The notes: generated by a model from the sequence alone, not told the origin. Shown: positions 49,674-60,072, numbered from the stretch's first letter. The stretch is 64,000 nt of DNA from an uncultured Alphaproteobacteria bacterium (GCA_902524245.1 CABZCN010000001.1:372001-436000), one strand, 5' to 3'. Numbers and translations: made by a program.

Positions 49674-50144
49674 TTAGATTAAATTTCCAATTTCTTTTAT
49701 TTGATCGATATTTAATAAGTTGTTTTGCTTATAATTTTGAACTAGTGCAAGACATCTTTTTTTAAGAACATTGAATACTTTTAAAAATTCTATCTCAACT
49801 TCCTCTTCAGTGCCTTTAAATTTTGCAGGATCAGCTACACCCCAATGTGCCTTTAATGTATTTTTGAGATACAGGGGGCAAGTTTCTCCAGCTGCATTAT
49901 CACACACAGTAATAACCAAATCAAAATTAATATCTGAAAAATCATTCCATGATTGACTTTTAAAATTGTCTAGGAAAATTTTATTTTTTTCTAATGTTTT
50001 GATACTTAATGGATGCACATATCCTGCAGGGTGGCTTCCTGCACTATAAGCATTAAAAAAGTCTTTACCATAATGGTTTAAAAGCCCCTCTGTTATAATT
50101 GATCGACAAGAGTTACCTGTACAAAGTACAAGAATTTTAATCAT
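49674..50144 (-). CDS. arsC: Arsenate reductase, low-molecular-weight phosphatase type
   Basis: 156 aa. The P-loop CTGNSCRS near the N-terminus is followed by VCDNAAGETCPLY with the redox cysteines and the AHWGVADPAKFKG motif with the catalytic Asp, as in thioredoxin-coupled ArsC. It reduces arsenate to arsenite. It begins 1 nt after phoB as the last gene of the Pho operon, which makes sense because Pst systems also import arsenate. No arsenite exporter gene is seen here. Confidence 0.88.
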   Translation of the reverse strand: MIKILVLCTGNSCRSIITEGLLNHYGKDFFNAYSAGSHPAGYVHPLSIKTLEKNKIFLDNFKSQSWNDFSDINFDLVITVCDNAAGETCPLYLKNTLKAHWGVADPAKFKGTEEEVEIEFLKVFNVLKKRCLALVQNYKQNNLLNIDQIKEIGNLI

Positions 50145-50145
50145 T

Positions 50146-50835
50146 TTAATTTTCTGAATCGATAGAGTAGCCAGCGGATCTAACTGTTCGAATGAAATCT
50201 TTTTCTCCTGGTAAATTCAGCTCTTTTCTGAGTCTTCTTATGTGAACATCAACTGTTCTAGGTTCAACGTAAGCGTCATTTAACCAAACATTATCCAATA
50301 GTTGCTGCCTAGAATAGACTCTACCTTTATTTTCAATAAAAAATTTTAAAAGATTAAATTCAGTCGGTCCTAAATTTAATTTTCTCTCACCCCTTGATAC
50401 CCTTCTGTTGGTAAGATTAATGTTAATATCATGAAACTTGAGTGAGTCGTTCTCTTCTCTTGCTTTTGTTCTTTTAAGTAATGATTTAATTCTAGCAAGG
50501 ATCTCACTTGGAAGAAAAGGTTTGGTTACATAATCCTCCACACCTAATTCAAAACCTCTAATTTTATCATCCTCTTGACCTTTAGCTGTTAACATTATAA
50601 TTGGAATTTTTTTTAGATTATCTTTTCTTTTAATTCTCTTTAAAACTTCAATGCCCGATATATTTGGTAGCATCCAATCTAATAAAATTAAATCAGGCAG
50701 CCAATGTTCGATCTCTTGGATTGCAGATTCTCCGTCGTATGAAAATTTTATTTGGTAGTTTTGTTGTTCTAAATGAAATCCAATTAATTCTGAGATTGGT
50801 TTTTCATCCTCTACAACTAAAATCTTGTCTGTCAT
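50146..50835 (-). CDS. phoB: Phosphate regulon response regulator PhoB
   Basis: OmpR-family regulator of 229 aa. Receiver: VVEDEKPI, phospho-Asp in LILLDWMLPNISG, Lys in DYVTKPFLPSE. The C-terminal winged helix has LGPTEFNLLKFFIENKGRVYSRQQLLDNVW and RTVDVHIRRLRKEL. Position and partner genes (phoR, pstSCAB, phoU) make it PhoB. Its ATG overlaps the phoU stop by 1 nt. Confidence 0.95.
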   Translation of the reverse strand: MTDKILVVEDEKPISELIGFHLEQQNYQIKFSYDGESAIQEIEHWLPDLILLDWMLPNISGIEVLKRIKRKDNLKKIPIIMLTAKGQEDDKIRGFELGVEDYVTKPFLPSEILARIKSLLKRTKAREENDSLKFHDININLTNRRVSRGERKLNLGPTEFNLLKFFIENKGRVYSRQQLLDNVWLNDAYVEPRTVDVHIRRLRKELNLPGEKDFIRTVRSAGYSIDSEN

Positions 50836-51524
50836 TAAAAATCAGATTTTTTTAAATCAATATAATGACCTGTAATGTTAAAAATGACCTCTTCAGCTAT
50901 GTTAGTAGCATGATCACCTATTCTTTCTAAGGACTTTGCAATTAAAATTGGCTTAGTGCCTTCATCAACAACACTTGTTTCTTTATTGTGCATTCTTTCT
51001 ATTAAATCAGATAATAAAGATTTGTACTGCCTGTCAATTTCTGCATCTTGATTCCATGAGATCCTTGCCTGTACCTCATCTTTTTTAAAAAAACTCTCAA
51101 GTGTTTGATTAACCATTTTTTGGACACCTTTACCTAAATTATGCATTTGGTCCGTTAAATCCTCGTCAAATGAAGAAGAAATTGAAATAGCTCTTTTTGC
51201 TAAATTTCTAGAGTGATCTCCCATTCTCTCAAGCTCTTTTGAAACTTTGAGGGCAGTGAAAACTAGTCTTAAATCACTGGCAACGGGTCTATGTAAAGTC
51301 ATAATTTCGAAACTTAAATCCCTAACATCTCTTTCCACTTCATCAACTTGTTCATCAAGATTCTGTGTTGTCTGTGCATCAGATGAGTCTTTAGATTTAA
51401 TAACATTTACTGCAATTTCAATTTGTTTCTCAACAATATTACTCATTTTAATTAAATTATCTGTAAGATGATTTAACTTTTGTTCAAAGTTTTTATCTGT
51501 GTGTGCTGTTTCCATTTTAACCAA
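50835..51524 (-). CDS. phoU: Phosphate signalling protein PhoU
   Basis: 229 aa, two PhoU helical repeats. Motifs: metal-binding [26 protein letters not shown] with [18 protein letters not shown] in repeat 1, and [22 protein letters not shown] in repeat 2. It links the Pst transporter state to PhoR, keeping the regulon off when phosphate is ample. It overlaps pstB by 8 nt and phoB by 1 nt. Confidence 0.95.
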   Translation of the reverse strand: MVKMETAHTDKNFEQKLNHLTDNLIKMSNIVEKQIEIAVNVIKSKDSSDAQTTQNLDEQVDEVERDVRDLSFEIMTLHRPVASDLRLVFTALKVSKELERMGDHSRNLAKRAISISSSFDEDLTDQMHNLGKGVQKMVNQTLESFFKKDEVQARISWNQDAEIDRQYKSLLSDLIERMHNKETSVVDEGTKPILIAKSLERIGDHATNIAEEVIFNITGHYIDLKKSDF

Positions 51525-52293
51525 ACCTTCCAGTTATGTAGTCATTTGTTTGTTCTTTATCAGGTTTTGTAAATATCTTACCAGTTTCTCCATATTCGAC
51601 AAGGTTACCTAAATGAAAAAACGCAGTTTTAGATGATACTCGTGATGCTTGAGACATAGAATGAGTTACTATAATAATTGTGTAATTTTCTTTCAATTCG
51701 TTAATTAAATCTTCTATTTTTGCGGTTGCTATTGGATCTAATGCAGAACAAGGTTCGTCCATCAAAATGATTTCCGGTCTTATAGCAATCGCTCTTGCAA
51801 TGCACAATCTTTGCTGTTGTCCTCCTGATAAACCGGTAGCAATATCATCCATTCTATCTTTTACCTCTTCATAAAGACCCGCTCTGTGAAGTGAGTCTTT
51901 TACTATTTCATCTAATTCATTTTGAGAAGAAGCAATACCATGAATTTTTGGTCCGTAGGCAACATTTTCATAAATAGTTTTTGGAAAAGGATTGGGTTTT
52001 TGAAAAACCATTCCAACTTTTTCGCGAAGAGTTTCTACCTGTATATCAGGGCTATATATATCAACATTGCCATTCAACAAAAACTTACCTTTAACATTAC
52101 AAATATCTATTACATCATTCATACGGTTTAAACATCGCAAAAATGTCGACTTACCACAACCTGAGGGTCCTATAAGAGAAGTTACTTCATTTTTTGGAAA
52201 ATTAAGAGCAACGTTATTGATTGCCATTTTTTTTCCATAGTGGACATATACCTCACTTGTTTGCAAAGCATAATTGCTGTTTTGATCTACCAT
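51517..52293 (-). CDS. pstB: Phosphate ABC transporter ATP-binding protein
   Basis: 258 aa ATPase. Walker [26 protein letters not shown] signature [19 protein letters not shown], Walker [22 protein letters not shown], and switch His in IIIVTHSM. The ATG overlaps the pstA end by 7 nt. Very well conserved. Confidence 0.97.
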   Translation of the reverse strand: MVDQNSNYALQTSEVYVHYGKKMAINNVALNFPKNEVTSLIGPSGCGKSTFLRCLNRMNDVIDICNVKGKFLLNGNVDIYSPDIQVETLREKVGMVFQKPNPFPKTIYENVAYGPKIHGIASSQNELDEIVKDSLHRAGLYEEVKDRMDDIATGLSGGQQQRLCIARAIAIRPEIILMDEPCSALDPIATAKIEDLINELKENYTIIIVTHSMSQASRVSSKTAFFHLGNLVEYGETGKIFTKPDKEQTNDYITGRFG

Positions 52294-53537
52294 TTCACCT
52301 CCAATTTTCTTCTTACCAACACTGCCACAGTATTCATTATAATCAAAAAAGATAAAAGTAGCATTATTCCTGCAGATGTTTTTTCGAGGAAACCTCTTTC
52401 AGCGCTCTCAGACCATAGATATATTTGTGAAGGAAGACCAGTGGCAGGGTCGAATGCCCCTCCCGGTATTTCCATCACAAAAGCAACCATACCTACCAAT
52501 AATAAAGGGGCTGTCTCACCCAAAGCTTGTGCCATTCCAATAATTGTTCCAGTAAGAGTACCTGGCAAAGATAAAGGGATTACATGATGAAATACAGTTT
52601 GCATTTTAGTAGCCCCCACAGCAAGTGCTCCCTCTCTAATTGAAGGGGGGACGCCTCTGAGCGATGCCCTAGATGCTATAATAATTGTTGGTAAAGTCAT
52701 AAAACCTAAAACTAATCCTCCAACTAAAGGGACTTGATATGGCATCCCAAAAACTCCAATTAGCATACCTAAGCCTAAAAGTCCGTAAACAATAGAGGGA
52801 ACCGCCGCAAGGTTATTTATATTTACTTCAATAATGTCAGTTATTTTTCCTGGTTTAACAAATTCCTCTAAGTACACAGAAGCCAAAAGTCCGATTGGAA
52901 AAGCAAAACTAAAACAGATCAATAAAGCATAAAAAGACCCCATAAGTGCTCCAAGTATTCCGGCTGTTTCTGGATCTCTTGAGTCTCCATTTGTGAAAAA
53001 CCAAAAATTGAATGTCTTAGACATTTTACCTTTGGAGTCTAAAGAGTCTAAGATAGAAAGTTGATAATCATTTATTTTTCGTTGTGCTTCGGGAACATTT
53101 CTTGGATAGTTTCCTTTGACAATTTGGTCAAGATCTGATGAGGCAGATATATCTAAATTGACAGTTTTTCCAATTACATTTGGATTGTTTGCAATATAAT
53201 CTCTCAGCTGATAATCAAATTTTCTTGTGTACATTTCTCTGACTTTAATAAAATTTTCTTCATCTAATCCAGGATGGTTTTGGTTAATCACTTGATCAGC
53301 AAGATCAACATAAGATGCTTTCATTATTTCTTTTTTGGAGGAGTTACTAGAAACCTCTATAAAATTTGGGTCAAAATAAACATCAGCATTAATAGTTGTT
53401 CTAACAAAAGCACCACTGCCGGTAGAAAAAATTTTATACATTAAAATAAGCACGAAGAACAAAGAGAGAGTCATCGCAAACATTCCATAAAATTTGAAAC
53501 GTTTCTCTGCTGCAAGTCTCTTTTCTAAACTACTCAT
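52287..53537 (-). CDS. pstA: Phosphate ABC transporter permease PstA
   Basis: 416 aa, longer than the roughly 300-aa E. coli PstA: one N-terminal helix followed by an extra periplasmic segment of about 150 aa ([13 protein letters not shown] to [21 protein letters not shown]) before the permease core. The core has [25 protein letters not shown] and the EAA loop [26 protein letters not shown]. Long PstA proteins with this layout are found in other alphaproteobacteria. It overlaps pstC by 8 nt. Confidence 0.93.
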   Translation of the reverse strand: MSSLEKRLAAEKRFKFYGMFAMTLSLFFVLILMYKIFSTGSGAFVRTTINADVYFDPNFIEVSSNSSKKEIMKASYVDLADQVINQNHPGLDEENFIKVREMYTRKFDYQLRDYIANNPNVIGKTVNLDISASSDLDQIVKGNYPRNVPEAQRKINDYQLSILDSLDSKGKMSKTFNFWFFTNGDSRDPETAGILGALMGSFYALLICFSFAFPIGLLASVYLEEFVKPGKITDIIEVNINNLAAVPSIVYGLLGLGMLIGVFGMPYQVPLVGGLVLGFMTLPTIIIASRASLRGVPPSIREGALAVGATKMQTVFHHVIPLSLPGTLTGTIIGMAQALGETAPLLLVGMVAFVMEIPGGAFDPATGLPSQIYLWSESAERGFLEKTSAGIMLLLSFLIIMNTVAVLVRRKLEVKW

Positions 53538-54966
53538 ATTTTTCTCTGTACTTTTTTACTATTGTTATAGCAGCAATATTAAGAATTAATGTCATTACAA
53601 ATAAAGTTAGGCCTAAAGCAAAAGCAACTAAGGTTTTTGGATTATCAAACTCGACATCTCCTATCAAACTTGTAACAATCTGTGTTGTTATTGTAGTCGC
53701 TGGCTCCAAGGGATTAAAAGTAAGATTTGCTCTTAGGCTGGCGGCCATAACGACAATCATTGTCTCACCTATTGCCCTAGATATAGCTAATAAAAATGAG
53801 CCCATTATTCCAGCTAGAGCTGCTGGTAAAATTACTTTTTTAATAGTTTCTGATTTAGTTGCTCCAATTGCATAAGAACCCTCTCTTAAAGATTGAGGAA
53901 CTGCTTTTATGACATCGTCACTAAGAGAGGAAACAAAAGGTATGATCATAACACCCATCGCTAAACCTGCAGCTAGAGCACTTTCAGCGGACACCGGTAA
54001 TCCAACGCCTTCACCGACATCTTTTATGAAAGGTGCCAGTGATAAAGCAGCAAAAAATCCATAAACAACTGTGGGTATGCCAGCAAGAATTTCAATTATT
54101 GGTTTAGCTATATCTCTTACTTTTGATGACGCATACTCTGCTAAATAAATTGCTGTTAGCAGTCCTAAAGGAACAGCGACTAACATGGCAACAGATGCAA
54201 TTAAAAGCGTTCCGGTAAGCAAAGGTACAAAACCAAAAGCCTCTTTTAAAGCCTCTTGATCGAAGCCTTCTGATGCATTGATAACAAAAGCTCTATTGGG
54301 ATTCCATGCCGTATTAAAGAAAAAGTCCATAAAATTTACGTACCGAAAAAAATTAATGGCCTCGAAAACAAGAGAAAAGAAGATTCCAAAAGTAATGAAT
54401 ATTGCAATATAAGAACTGCCCTTGATAACATATGAAATTATTTTCTCAACAATTGGCTGTGCATTTAGTTTTCCTGATATTGATTTCGTAGCCATAAATC
54501 CTAAAAGCACAGGTAGAATAATAAATAGAGTTAAATTCGACCATCCGTAGATCTTGTCAAAATTTGCTAAATTTTTTGCTGCAATTATCTCACTCTCACT
54601 GGCCATTTTTAAAATTGATTTATCGCCTACGGTCAAATCAATTTCTGATAAATTAACAATTATAGATAGGTTGCTAATCTTATTCATAATTAAACCGAAT
54701 TTTCCAGAGCTCCATGTAGCGACATCTGGAAATAACACAGGGGACATTACAAACATCTCTTGAAAGTTTGATTTAAAAATAAGTAAAAAGAACCAAATAA
54801 TTATTGCTGGAAAAAAAACTAAAAGGACAACGTAATATCCATAATAATCTGGAAGAGAGGAAAGATTTTCATTTTTTTTAAATTTTAGGCTTAATGCTCT
54901 TTTTTTACCATAGAAGTAAAAAGAGTAAGAAAGTATAAAAACAAAAACAAGTGATAAATAAAGCAT
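53530..54966 (-). CDS. pstC: Phosphate ABC transporter permease PstC
   Basis: 478 aa with an extended N-terminal part (two helices flanking a periplasmic segment) before the core. The permease domain has PLLTGTLLIASVAMLVAVPLGLLTAIYLAEYAS and the EAA loop REGSYAIGATKSETIKKVILPAALAGI. It is separated from pstS by 80 bp with a strong hairpin. Partner of PstA in the membrane channel. Confidence 0.94.
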   Translation of the reverse strand: MLYLSLVFVFILSYSFYFYGKKRALSLKFKKNENLSSLPDYYGYYVVLLVFFPAIIIWFFLLIFKSNFQEMFVMSPVLFPDVATWSSGKFGLIMNKISNLSIIVNLSEIDLTVGDKSILKMASESEIIAAKNLANFDKIYGWSNLTLFIILPVLLGFMATKSISGKLNAQPIVEKIISYVIKGSSYIAIFITFGIFFSLVFEAINFFRYVNFMDFFFNTAWNPNRAFVINASEGFDQEALKEAFGFVPLLTGTLLIASVAMLVAVPLGLLTAIYLAEYASSKVRDIAKPIIEILAGIPTVVYGFFAALSLAPFIKDVGEGVGLPVSAESALAAGLAMGVMIIPFVSSLSDDVIKAVPQSLREGSYAIGATKSETIKKVILPAALAGIMGSFLLAISRAIGETMIVVMAASLRANLTFNPLEPATTITTQIVTSLIGDVEFDNPKTLVAFALGLTLFVMTLILNIAAITIVKKYREKYE

Positions 54967-54998
54967 ACTGTCCTATTCCTCTATAAACTGATTTTGTC

Positions 54999-55024
54999 TT
55001 AGGGGCAAGAAATCTTGCCCCTAA
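54999..55024 (-). other. Strong hairpin between pstS and pstC
   Basis: Perfect 11-bp stem TTAGGGGCAAG / CTTGCCCCTAA with a 4-nt loop. In the direction of transcription no T-run follows, so it looks like an mRNA-stabilising or processing hairpin that would keep pstS mRNA above pstCAB, not a full terminator. Confidence 0.75.
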
Positions 55025-55046
55025 AAATAAGATAATTAATTAATGC

Positions 55047-56123
55047 TTACTTACAAAGTCCGCTTGAAAAAGCGTAACCAGCATCTTTTAATGGATGTTT
55101 TTTTTCAGCACATGCTGCAATATCAAATCCCATTGCATCTAAGCTGTCAGTAACGTTTCTTACTCTATTGATAAGGTCTGGTACCATAGGTGCAGCACCA
55201 ATTTTTGTTAGGTAACCGTTATCACCAATTGCTTCATCACTTACCATCATTTGTGCAAACTCCTGAATGCCAGGTACAACCCCGATGTGATCTGCTTTTA
55301 AGTATATGAAAAGAGGTCTTGCCATTGGATACTCATAAGTTGCAATGGATTCAGCAGATGGTACTACTCCCTCAACAGTAGATGGTTGTAATTTATCTCC
55401 GTTGTCTTTTAGATAAGAATAACCAAAGTAACCAAAACGTTCTGGATCCTCAACTAGTTTTTGAACAATAAGAGTGTCATTCTCACCCATCTCGATGATT
55501 TTTCCATCTTCTCTGTAATCAGTACATCCATCGTCACTGCCAGTTACTGCTTCTAATGTACATCCAGCTTCCATTACTTTACCATCAAATGCATCTCTTG
55601 TTCCTGAGGTTGGAGGAGCTACTAATACTTCAATTTTATATGCAGGAAGGCTTGGGTTAATTTCGTTCCAAGTTTGATATGGATTTTCGACCACTTCACC
55701 ATCAACAACAACTTTTGCAGCCATAGCTGTAAAGATTTCTTCTCTTGTTAGAGAAAAAGGTTCTGCTTCGTTGGAGTGAGAAAAAGTAATACCGTCATTA
55801 GCCCACATCACTTCAATTACGTTTGTTACACCGGCTTCAAGACATAATTTAGCTTCTTTAGCTTTCATTGGTCGTGACGCTCCAGTAATATCTGGAAATT
55901 CAACTCCCACACCAGCACAAAATGCTTTCATTCCACCACCAGTTCCAATTGGATTGTAAGTGGGGGTTTTAAAACCTGACTCGCCGAGTCTTTGTGCGTT
56001 TACTGTTCCATATGGGTATACTGTTGATGAGCCAACAATATTAATTTGATCTCTTGCAAAAGTTTCAGCAGAGAAAAGTACGCTTACTGCTAGAGCAAGA
56101 AAAGTTAACATAGATTTTTTCAT
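55047..56123 (-). CDS. pstS: Phosphate-binding periplasmic protein PstS
   Basis: 358 aa. Signal peptide MKKSMLTFLALAVSVLFSAETFA; phosphate-binding loops in INIVGSSTVYPYG and PPTSGTRDAF, with DITGASRPMKAKE between. This is the long PstS type common in marine alphaproteobacteria. An AAGGAAC ribosome site precedes the ATG. It has its own PhoB-type box in the 84-bp gap after phoR, and the hairpin behind it would allow higher expression than the permeases. Confidence 0.95.
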   Translation of the reverse strand: MKKSMLTFLALAVSVLFSAETFARDQINIVGSSTVYPYGTVNAQRLGESGFKTPTYNPIGTGGGMKAFCAGVGVEFPDITGASRPMKAKEAKLCLEAGVTNVIEVMWANDGITFSHSNEAEPFSLTREEIFTAMAAKVVVDGEVVENPYQTWNEINPSLPAYKIEVLVAPPTSGTRDAFDGKVMEAGCTLEAVTGSDDGCTDYREDGKIIEMGENDTLIVQKLVEDPERFGYFGYSYLKDNGDKLQPSTVEGVVPSAESIATYEYPMARPLFIYLKADHIGVVPGIQEFAQMMVSDEAIGDNGYLTKIGAAPMVPDLINRVRNVTDSLDAMGFDIAACAEKKHPLKDAGYAFSSGLCK

Positions 56124-56182
56124 AGTTAAGTTCCTTTATGTTGTTTAAATTGAGCTAAAAATATCCATTAGAAGTAAATCTT

Positions 56183-56211
56183 ATGTTACAAATATGTTAA
56201 AGTTTTATTAA
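56183..56211 (-). promoter_or_regulatory. Candidate PhoB box upstream of pstS
   Basis: Read toward pstS: TTAATAA AACT TTAACAT ATTT GTAACAT, three 7-mers with an 11-bp period, ending 59 bp before the ATG. Its upstream part overlaps the phoR stop codon (56208-56210). The last two units match the box at 2192, and the first two match the sequence before plcP. Confidence 0.7.
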
Positions 56212-57473
56212 GCATGCTTTGGAATTGTGATTAAAAACTCTGAGCCTTTTCCAACTTCACTTTTTATGTCAATAAAACCCATGTTTTTATTCAAAATATG
56301 TTTCACAATTGAAAGGCCTAATCCAGTACCACCAACCTCTTTGGATCGAGCACTGTCCACTCTGTAAAATCTCTCGGTAAGCCTTGAGATGTGCTCTTCT
56401 GCAATGCCTATGCCATTATCCTTGAAGGAAATTTCGACATATTCAGTCATATTGCTAGTATTCATTTTTTCACGAGCTTTAATTAAAATTTTAGCACCAT
56501 CTTTTGAATATTTAACAGCGTTGTTAACGATATTGACAACCACTTGAATAAATTCTTCATGAGGACATCCAACTAAAAGAGATTGGTCTAAATTAATATC
56601 AACATTTATTTTTTTCTTTAAAATTTTTGACTCCAATGAGTTTATTCCAATTTTAACGGTATTTAATAAATTACAAAATTGGTCATTCTCATTAGTTTTT
56701 TTATTCTCGATGGAACTTAAACTTAATAGATCATCAATCAAAGAGTTCATTCGATTTGACTGATCTTGAATAATTGAAATAAATTTTTTTTTATTTTTTT
56801 CATCGTCAACAGTTAAAAGTGTTTCTAAATATCCTATTATTGAAGAGAGTGGAGTTTTTAATTCGTGACTTACATTAGCTACGAAGTCAGTTCTTACCAT
56901 CTCAAGATTTTTAATTGCAGTAATGTCTTTAAAAGCAACGCAAAAAAAATCGTTAATTGGAAATCCTGTAACGTCGTAATATCGGTCATTTGGTATTAAT
57001 CTGTTCCACTCAAAATTTTTTTTTGATTTAGTTTTAAGTGCGTTACTTAGATTTTCAGACAAAGATAAGTCTCTTAAACCTATTTTAAGGTTATCTGCAT
57101 TTTCTAAATTAAATGTCTCTTTGAAAATATTATTAACGAATATGATATTATAATCGTAATCTATAATAACTATTGAGAGGTCTAAGGAGTTAAGAATGTC
57201 TTGATACTCCAAACTTTGTTTGTCACCAACTTCGATGCGTCTTTCTTTGTCTAAAAGAGTCTCTTCTAAAATATTTCGGACTTTTGTAAATAACATATTG
57301 TCAGATTTTCTTAGGTCAAAAGTTTTTTTTTCAAGATAGCTCTCAAAGAAATAATAAGAAATGAAATAAACTAAACTCTGAGAAATAATTGATATTAAAA
57401 AAATATTAATTGAAGTACTAAAAAACAAAAATAAGTTTAATGAGAGAACAGCAATAGAAAATACAAATAACAT
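56208..57473 (-). CDS. phoR: Phosphate regulon sensor kinase PhoR
   Basis: 421 aa histidine kinase. Two N-terminal membrane helices, a PAS domain (YQDILNSLDLSIVIIDYDYNIIFVN), phospho-His in VANVSHELKTPLSSIIGYLETLL, N box VVNIVNNAVKYS, and G boxes FKDNGIGI and GGTGLGLSIVKHIL. It lies 1 nt after ppk and upstream of pstS, with which it shares the Pho block. Partner of PhoB. Confidence 0.93.
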   Translation of the reverse strand: MLFVFSIAVLSLNLFLFFSTSINIFLISIISQSLVYFISYYFFESYLEKKTFDLRKSDNMLFTKVRNILEETLLDKERRIEVGDKQSLEYQDILNSLDLSIVIIDYDYNIIFVNNIFKETFNLENADNLKIGLRDLSLSENLSNALKTKSKKNFEWNRLIPNDRYYDVTGFPINDFFCVAFKDITAIKNLEMVRTDFVANVSHELKTPLSSIIGYLETLLTVDDEKNKKKFISIIQDQSNRMNSLIDDLLSLSSIENKKTNENDQFCNLLNTVKIGINSLESKILKKKINVDINLDQSLLVGCPHEEFIQVVVNIVNNAVKYSKDGAKILIKAREKMNTSNMTEYVEISFKDNGIGIAEEHISRLTERFYRVDSARSKEVGGTGLGLSIVKHILNKNMGFIDIKSEVGKGSEFLITIPKHA

Positions 57474-57474
57474 T

Positions 57475-59559
57475 TTATTGTTTTTCTATTTTTTTATAGA
57501 CCTTTTTGGCAGCAGTGCCTCTCCCTGAGAGACTAGGGTTGGTCATAAAATATTTATGTGAGTCTATTTTTAGTTTAGAGTTTATTTTTTGATAATTTCC
57601 ATCTGAGTCGAGTATCCAAGTATTTTGATTATCGTTAATGGCAGTGTACATAATTTGATATAAAATTTGTTCGTGAACAGTTTTGTTATCGATAGGAACT
57701 AATGTTTCCACGCGCCTGTCAAAATTTCTAGTCATCCAGTCAGCAGATGAAATATAAATTTTTGCTTTTTTACTGGGTAGTTTATTGCCTTTTCCGAAAC
57801 AAACTACACGTGAATGCTCTAAAAATCTTCCTACAATACTTTTAACTTCTATGTTTTCTGACATTCCTTTAACACCAGGAACTAAGCAGCAGATACCTCT
57901 AATTAAACAAGTAATTTTCACTCCTGCTTTAGATGCTTCGTAAAGTTTGTTAATTATTTCTTGATCAACTAAATTATTCATCTTGATCCATATGTTAGCT
58001 GGCTTTTTAATTTTTGATAAACCTATTTCGTAGTCAATATGTTCGTATAGTTTTTGTCTTAAGTTATATGGAGAGAAAGATATTCGTTTAAAATCTTTTG
58101 CCATGTTGTAACTACTCATATAATGAAATAATTTTATAGCATCAGATGCTAGATCTTTATTACAAGTAAAAAATGATAGATCTGTATAAACCTTTGCTGT
58201 TTGAGGATGATAGTTACCAGTACCATAGTGAACGTAATGGACTAAATTTTTTTTTTCTCTTCTAGTAACTAAGGAAACTTTTGCATGAATTTTTAGATTT
58301 AAAAAACCATACACTACTTGAACTCCAGCTTTTTCCAAATTTGATGCCCACTGTAGATTTTTTTCTTCATCAAACCTTGCTTTTAACTCAACAACTGCTG
58401 TTACAGATTTACCAGCATCAGCAGCACGAATGAGTGCATCAATGATTGGCGATTGATCGCTAGTACGATACAAAGTTTGCTTAATTGCCACAACGTTTTT
58501 GTCGTTTGATGCTTGATCTAAAAAACTAACAACAACATTAAAAGACTCAAAAGGGTGGTGTACAACTAAATCCTTTTTTTTGATTGCTGCAAAACAATCA
58601 CCGCCAAAATCATTTATTCGCTGTGGGAAACGAGGTTTAAATTTTTTATAATTTAAATTCTTGTTTTTTATATTTCCAAAGACTTCTGATAATTGGTCGA
58701 ACCCCAGTAGATCTTCGTATTCAAAAATTTCATTTTCAGATACATTCAACTCGTTAATGATGAATGATTTAAAATTATTATTAAGACTTTTTTGAACATC
58801 TAATCTGATTACCTGTCCTCTTTTTCTTTCCCTGACAAGTTTTTTAAACTCTCTGATAAGATCGTCTGCCTCCTCCAAAACCTCTAAATCACTGTCCCTT
58901 ATTACGCGAAATAGATTTGTATCAATAACATCAAAATCATGGAATACATCCCCAACATAATTGTTAATTATTGACTCTACGGGATAAAAATAAATACCCT
59001 GTTTATCAATAATTTTAAGAAAGCGTTGTTTTAAATCTGATACTCTCATAACTGAGATAAATTCTTTTTTTGATTTTTTATTTTTAATTTTAGCGATAAG
59101 ACACAAACTTAAATTTGGTATAAAGGGCAAAGGGTGTGTGCTATCAACTGTAATTGGTGTCAGAATCGAAATAATTTCATTCAAATAATAATTTTTTATG
59201 TGGGACAAATGTTTTTTTAAAAACTTATCTCTTAAAATATAGATTTTATTTTTTTTTAATTCTTTTTCAATTTGACCATACGATTCATTTTGCCTTTTAA
59301 TCAAACCTCTTGTTAATGAGTCAACAATTTTAATTTGATCCTCAATCTTCATTCCATCAAAACTTTTTTTATTAGGAGTGAGTTTTAACTGTTCAATTAA
59401 TCCAGCCACTCTTACTGAAAAAAATTCATCTAAGTTTGATGCAGCAATACTTATAAAATTTAGTCGTTCTAAAATTGGGACGTTTTTATCATAGGATAAT
59501 TCATTTACTCTCTCATTAAATTTTAGCCAGGATATTTCTCTATTAAAATACTTATTCAT
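57475..59559 (-). CDS. ppk: Polyphosphate kinase 1
   Basis: Makes polyphosphate from ATP, 694 aa, full length. N-terminal NREISWLKFNERVNELS and AASNLDEFFSVRVAGL; the autophosphorylated His lies in FLNLKIHAKVSLVTRR; a second HKD-like site is ISSADWMTRNFDRRVETLVPI. It overlaps sixA by 8 nt and precedes phoR, so polyphosphate storage is probably regulated together with phosphate sensing. Confidence 0.95.
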   Translation of the reverse strand: MNKYFNREISWLKFNERVNELSYDKNVPILERLNFISIAASNLDEFFSVRVAGLIEQLKLTPNKKSFDGMKIEDQIKIVDSLTRGLIKRQNESYGQIEKELKKNKIYILRDKFLKKHLSHIKNYYLNEIISILTPITVDSTHPLPFIPNLSLCLIAKIKNKKSKKEFISVMRVSDLKQRFLKIIDKQGIYFYPVESIINNYVGDVFHDFDVIDTNLFRVIRDSDLEVLEEADDLIREFKKLVRERKRGQVIRLDVQKSLNNNFKSFIINELNVSENEIFEYEDLLGFDQLSEVFGNIKNKNLNYKKFKPRFPQRINDFGGDCFAAIKKKDLVVHHPFESFNVVVSFLDQASNDKNVVAIKQTLYRTSDQSPIIDALIRAADAGKSVTAVVELKARFDEEKNLQWASNLEKAGVQVVYGFLNLKIHAKVSLVTRREKKNLVHYVHYGTGNYHPQTAKVYTDLSFFTCNKDLASDAIKLFHYMSSYNMAKDFKRISFSPYNLRQKLYEHIDYEIGLSKIKKPANIWIKMNNLVDQEIINKLYEASKAGVKITCLIRGICCLVPGVKGMSENIEVKSIVGRFLEHSRVVCFGKGNKLPSKKAKIYISSADWMTRNFDRRVETLVPIDNKTVHEQILYQIMYTAINDNQNTWILDSDGNYQKINSKLKIDSHKYFMTNPSLSGRGTAAKKVYKKIEKQ

Positions 59560-60061
59560 TCTTGTAATTATAACTTTTAAGTCTTTTTACTAATTGTAGT
59601 TCTTTAATTTCACCAGTATTTTTTTTTATCTCACTCCAGGAATTAATATATAGATTAATCTCGCAAAATGCACATGTTGGAAATTTTATTATTTTATCTT
59701 TTGCAATATAGTTAATTAAATCAATCAAAGCTGGATTATGACCTACTATCATTAAATTTTTGTTAATTTTAATTTTTTTTATCCATTTAATTAAATCGTT
59801 AAAGTTGAAAGTATATAGTTCACTTTCAAAATTAACTTTAATTGAGTCTTTAAATATTTTTTTGCAAGTCTCTTGTGTTCTTTTTGAATTCGATGAAAAA
59901 ATTGAGATATCTTTAAAATTTAGTTTTTTAAAAATATGCGTTGCCATTACTTTGCAACTAAAAATCCCCCTCTCAGATAATGGTCTTTCATGATCGTCTA
60001 ATTCTAAATTTTTCCAAGAGGATTTAGCGTGACGTAATAAAAATAGTTTTTTTTCAATCAT
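59552..60061 (-). CDS. sixA: SixA-type phosphohistidine phosphatase
   Basis: Histidine phosphatase of 169 aa with the RHG-type signature LFLLRHAKSSW, followed by DHERPLSERGIFSCKVMA and the second catalytic His in NLMIVGHNPALIDLI. In E. coli SixA dephosphorylates phosphohistidine of a phosphotransferase protein; the target here is unknown. It leads the ppk-phoR block and is divergent from ppx with only 11 bp between start codons. Confidence 0.82.
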   Translation of the reverse strand: MIEKKLFLLRHAKSSWKNLELDDHERPLSERGIFSCKVMATHIFKKLNFKDISIFSSNSKRTQETCKKIFKDSIKVNFESELYTFNFNDLIKWIKKIKINKNLMIVGHNPALIDLINYIAKDKIIKFPTCAFCEINLYINSWSEIKKNTGEIKELQLVKRLKSYNYKNE

Positions 60062-60072
60062 CTGTTAAATAT

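Noticed and set aside
53410-53440. Extra length of PstA and PstC as gene fusion or misassembly
   Set aside because: The extensions are single membrane-plus-periplasmic segments in continuous frame, and long forms occur in other alphaproteobacteria.
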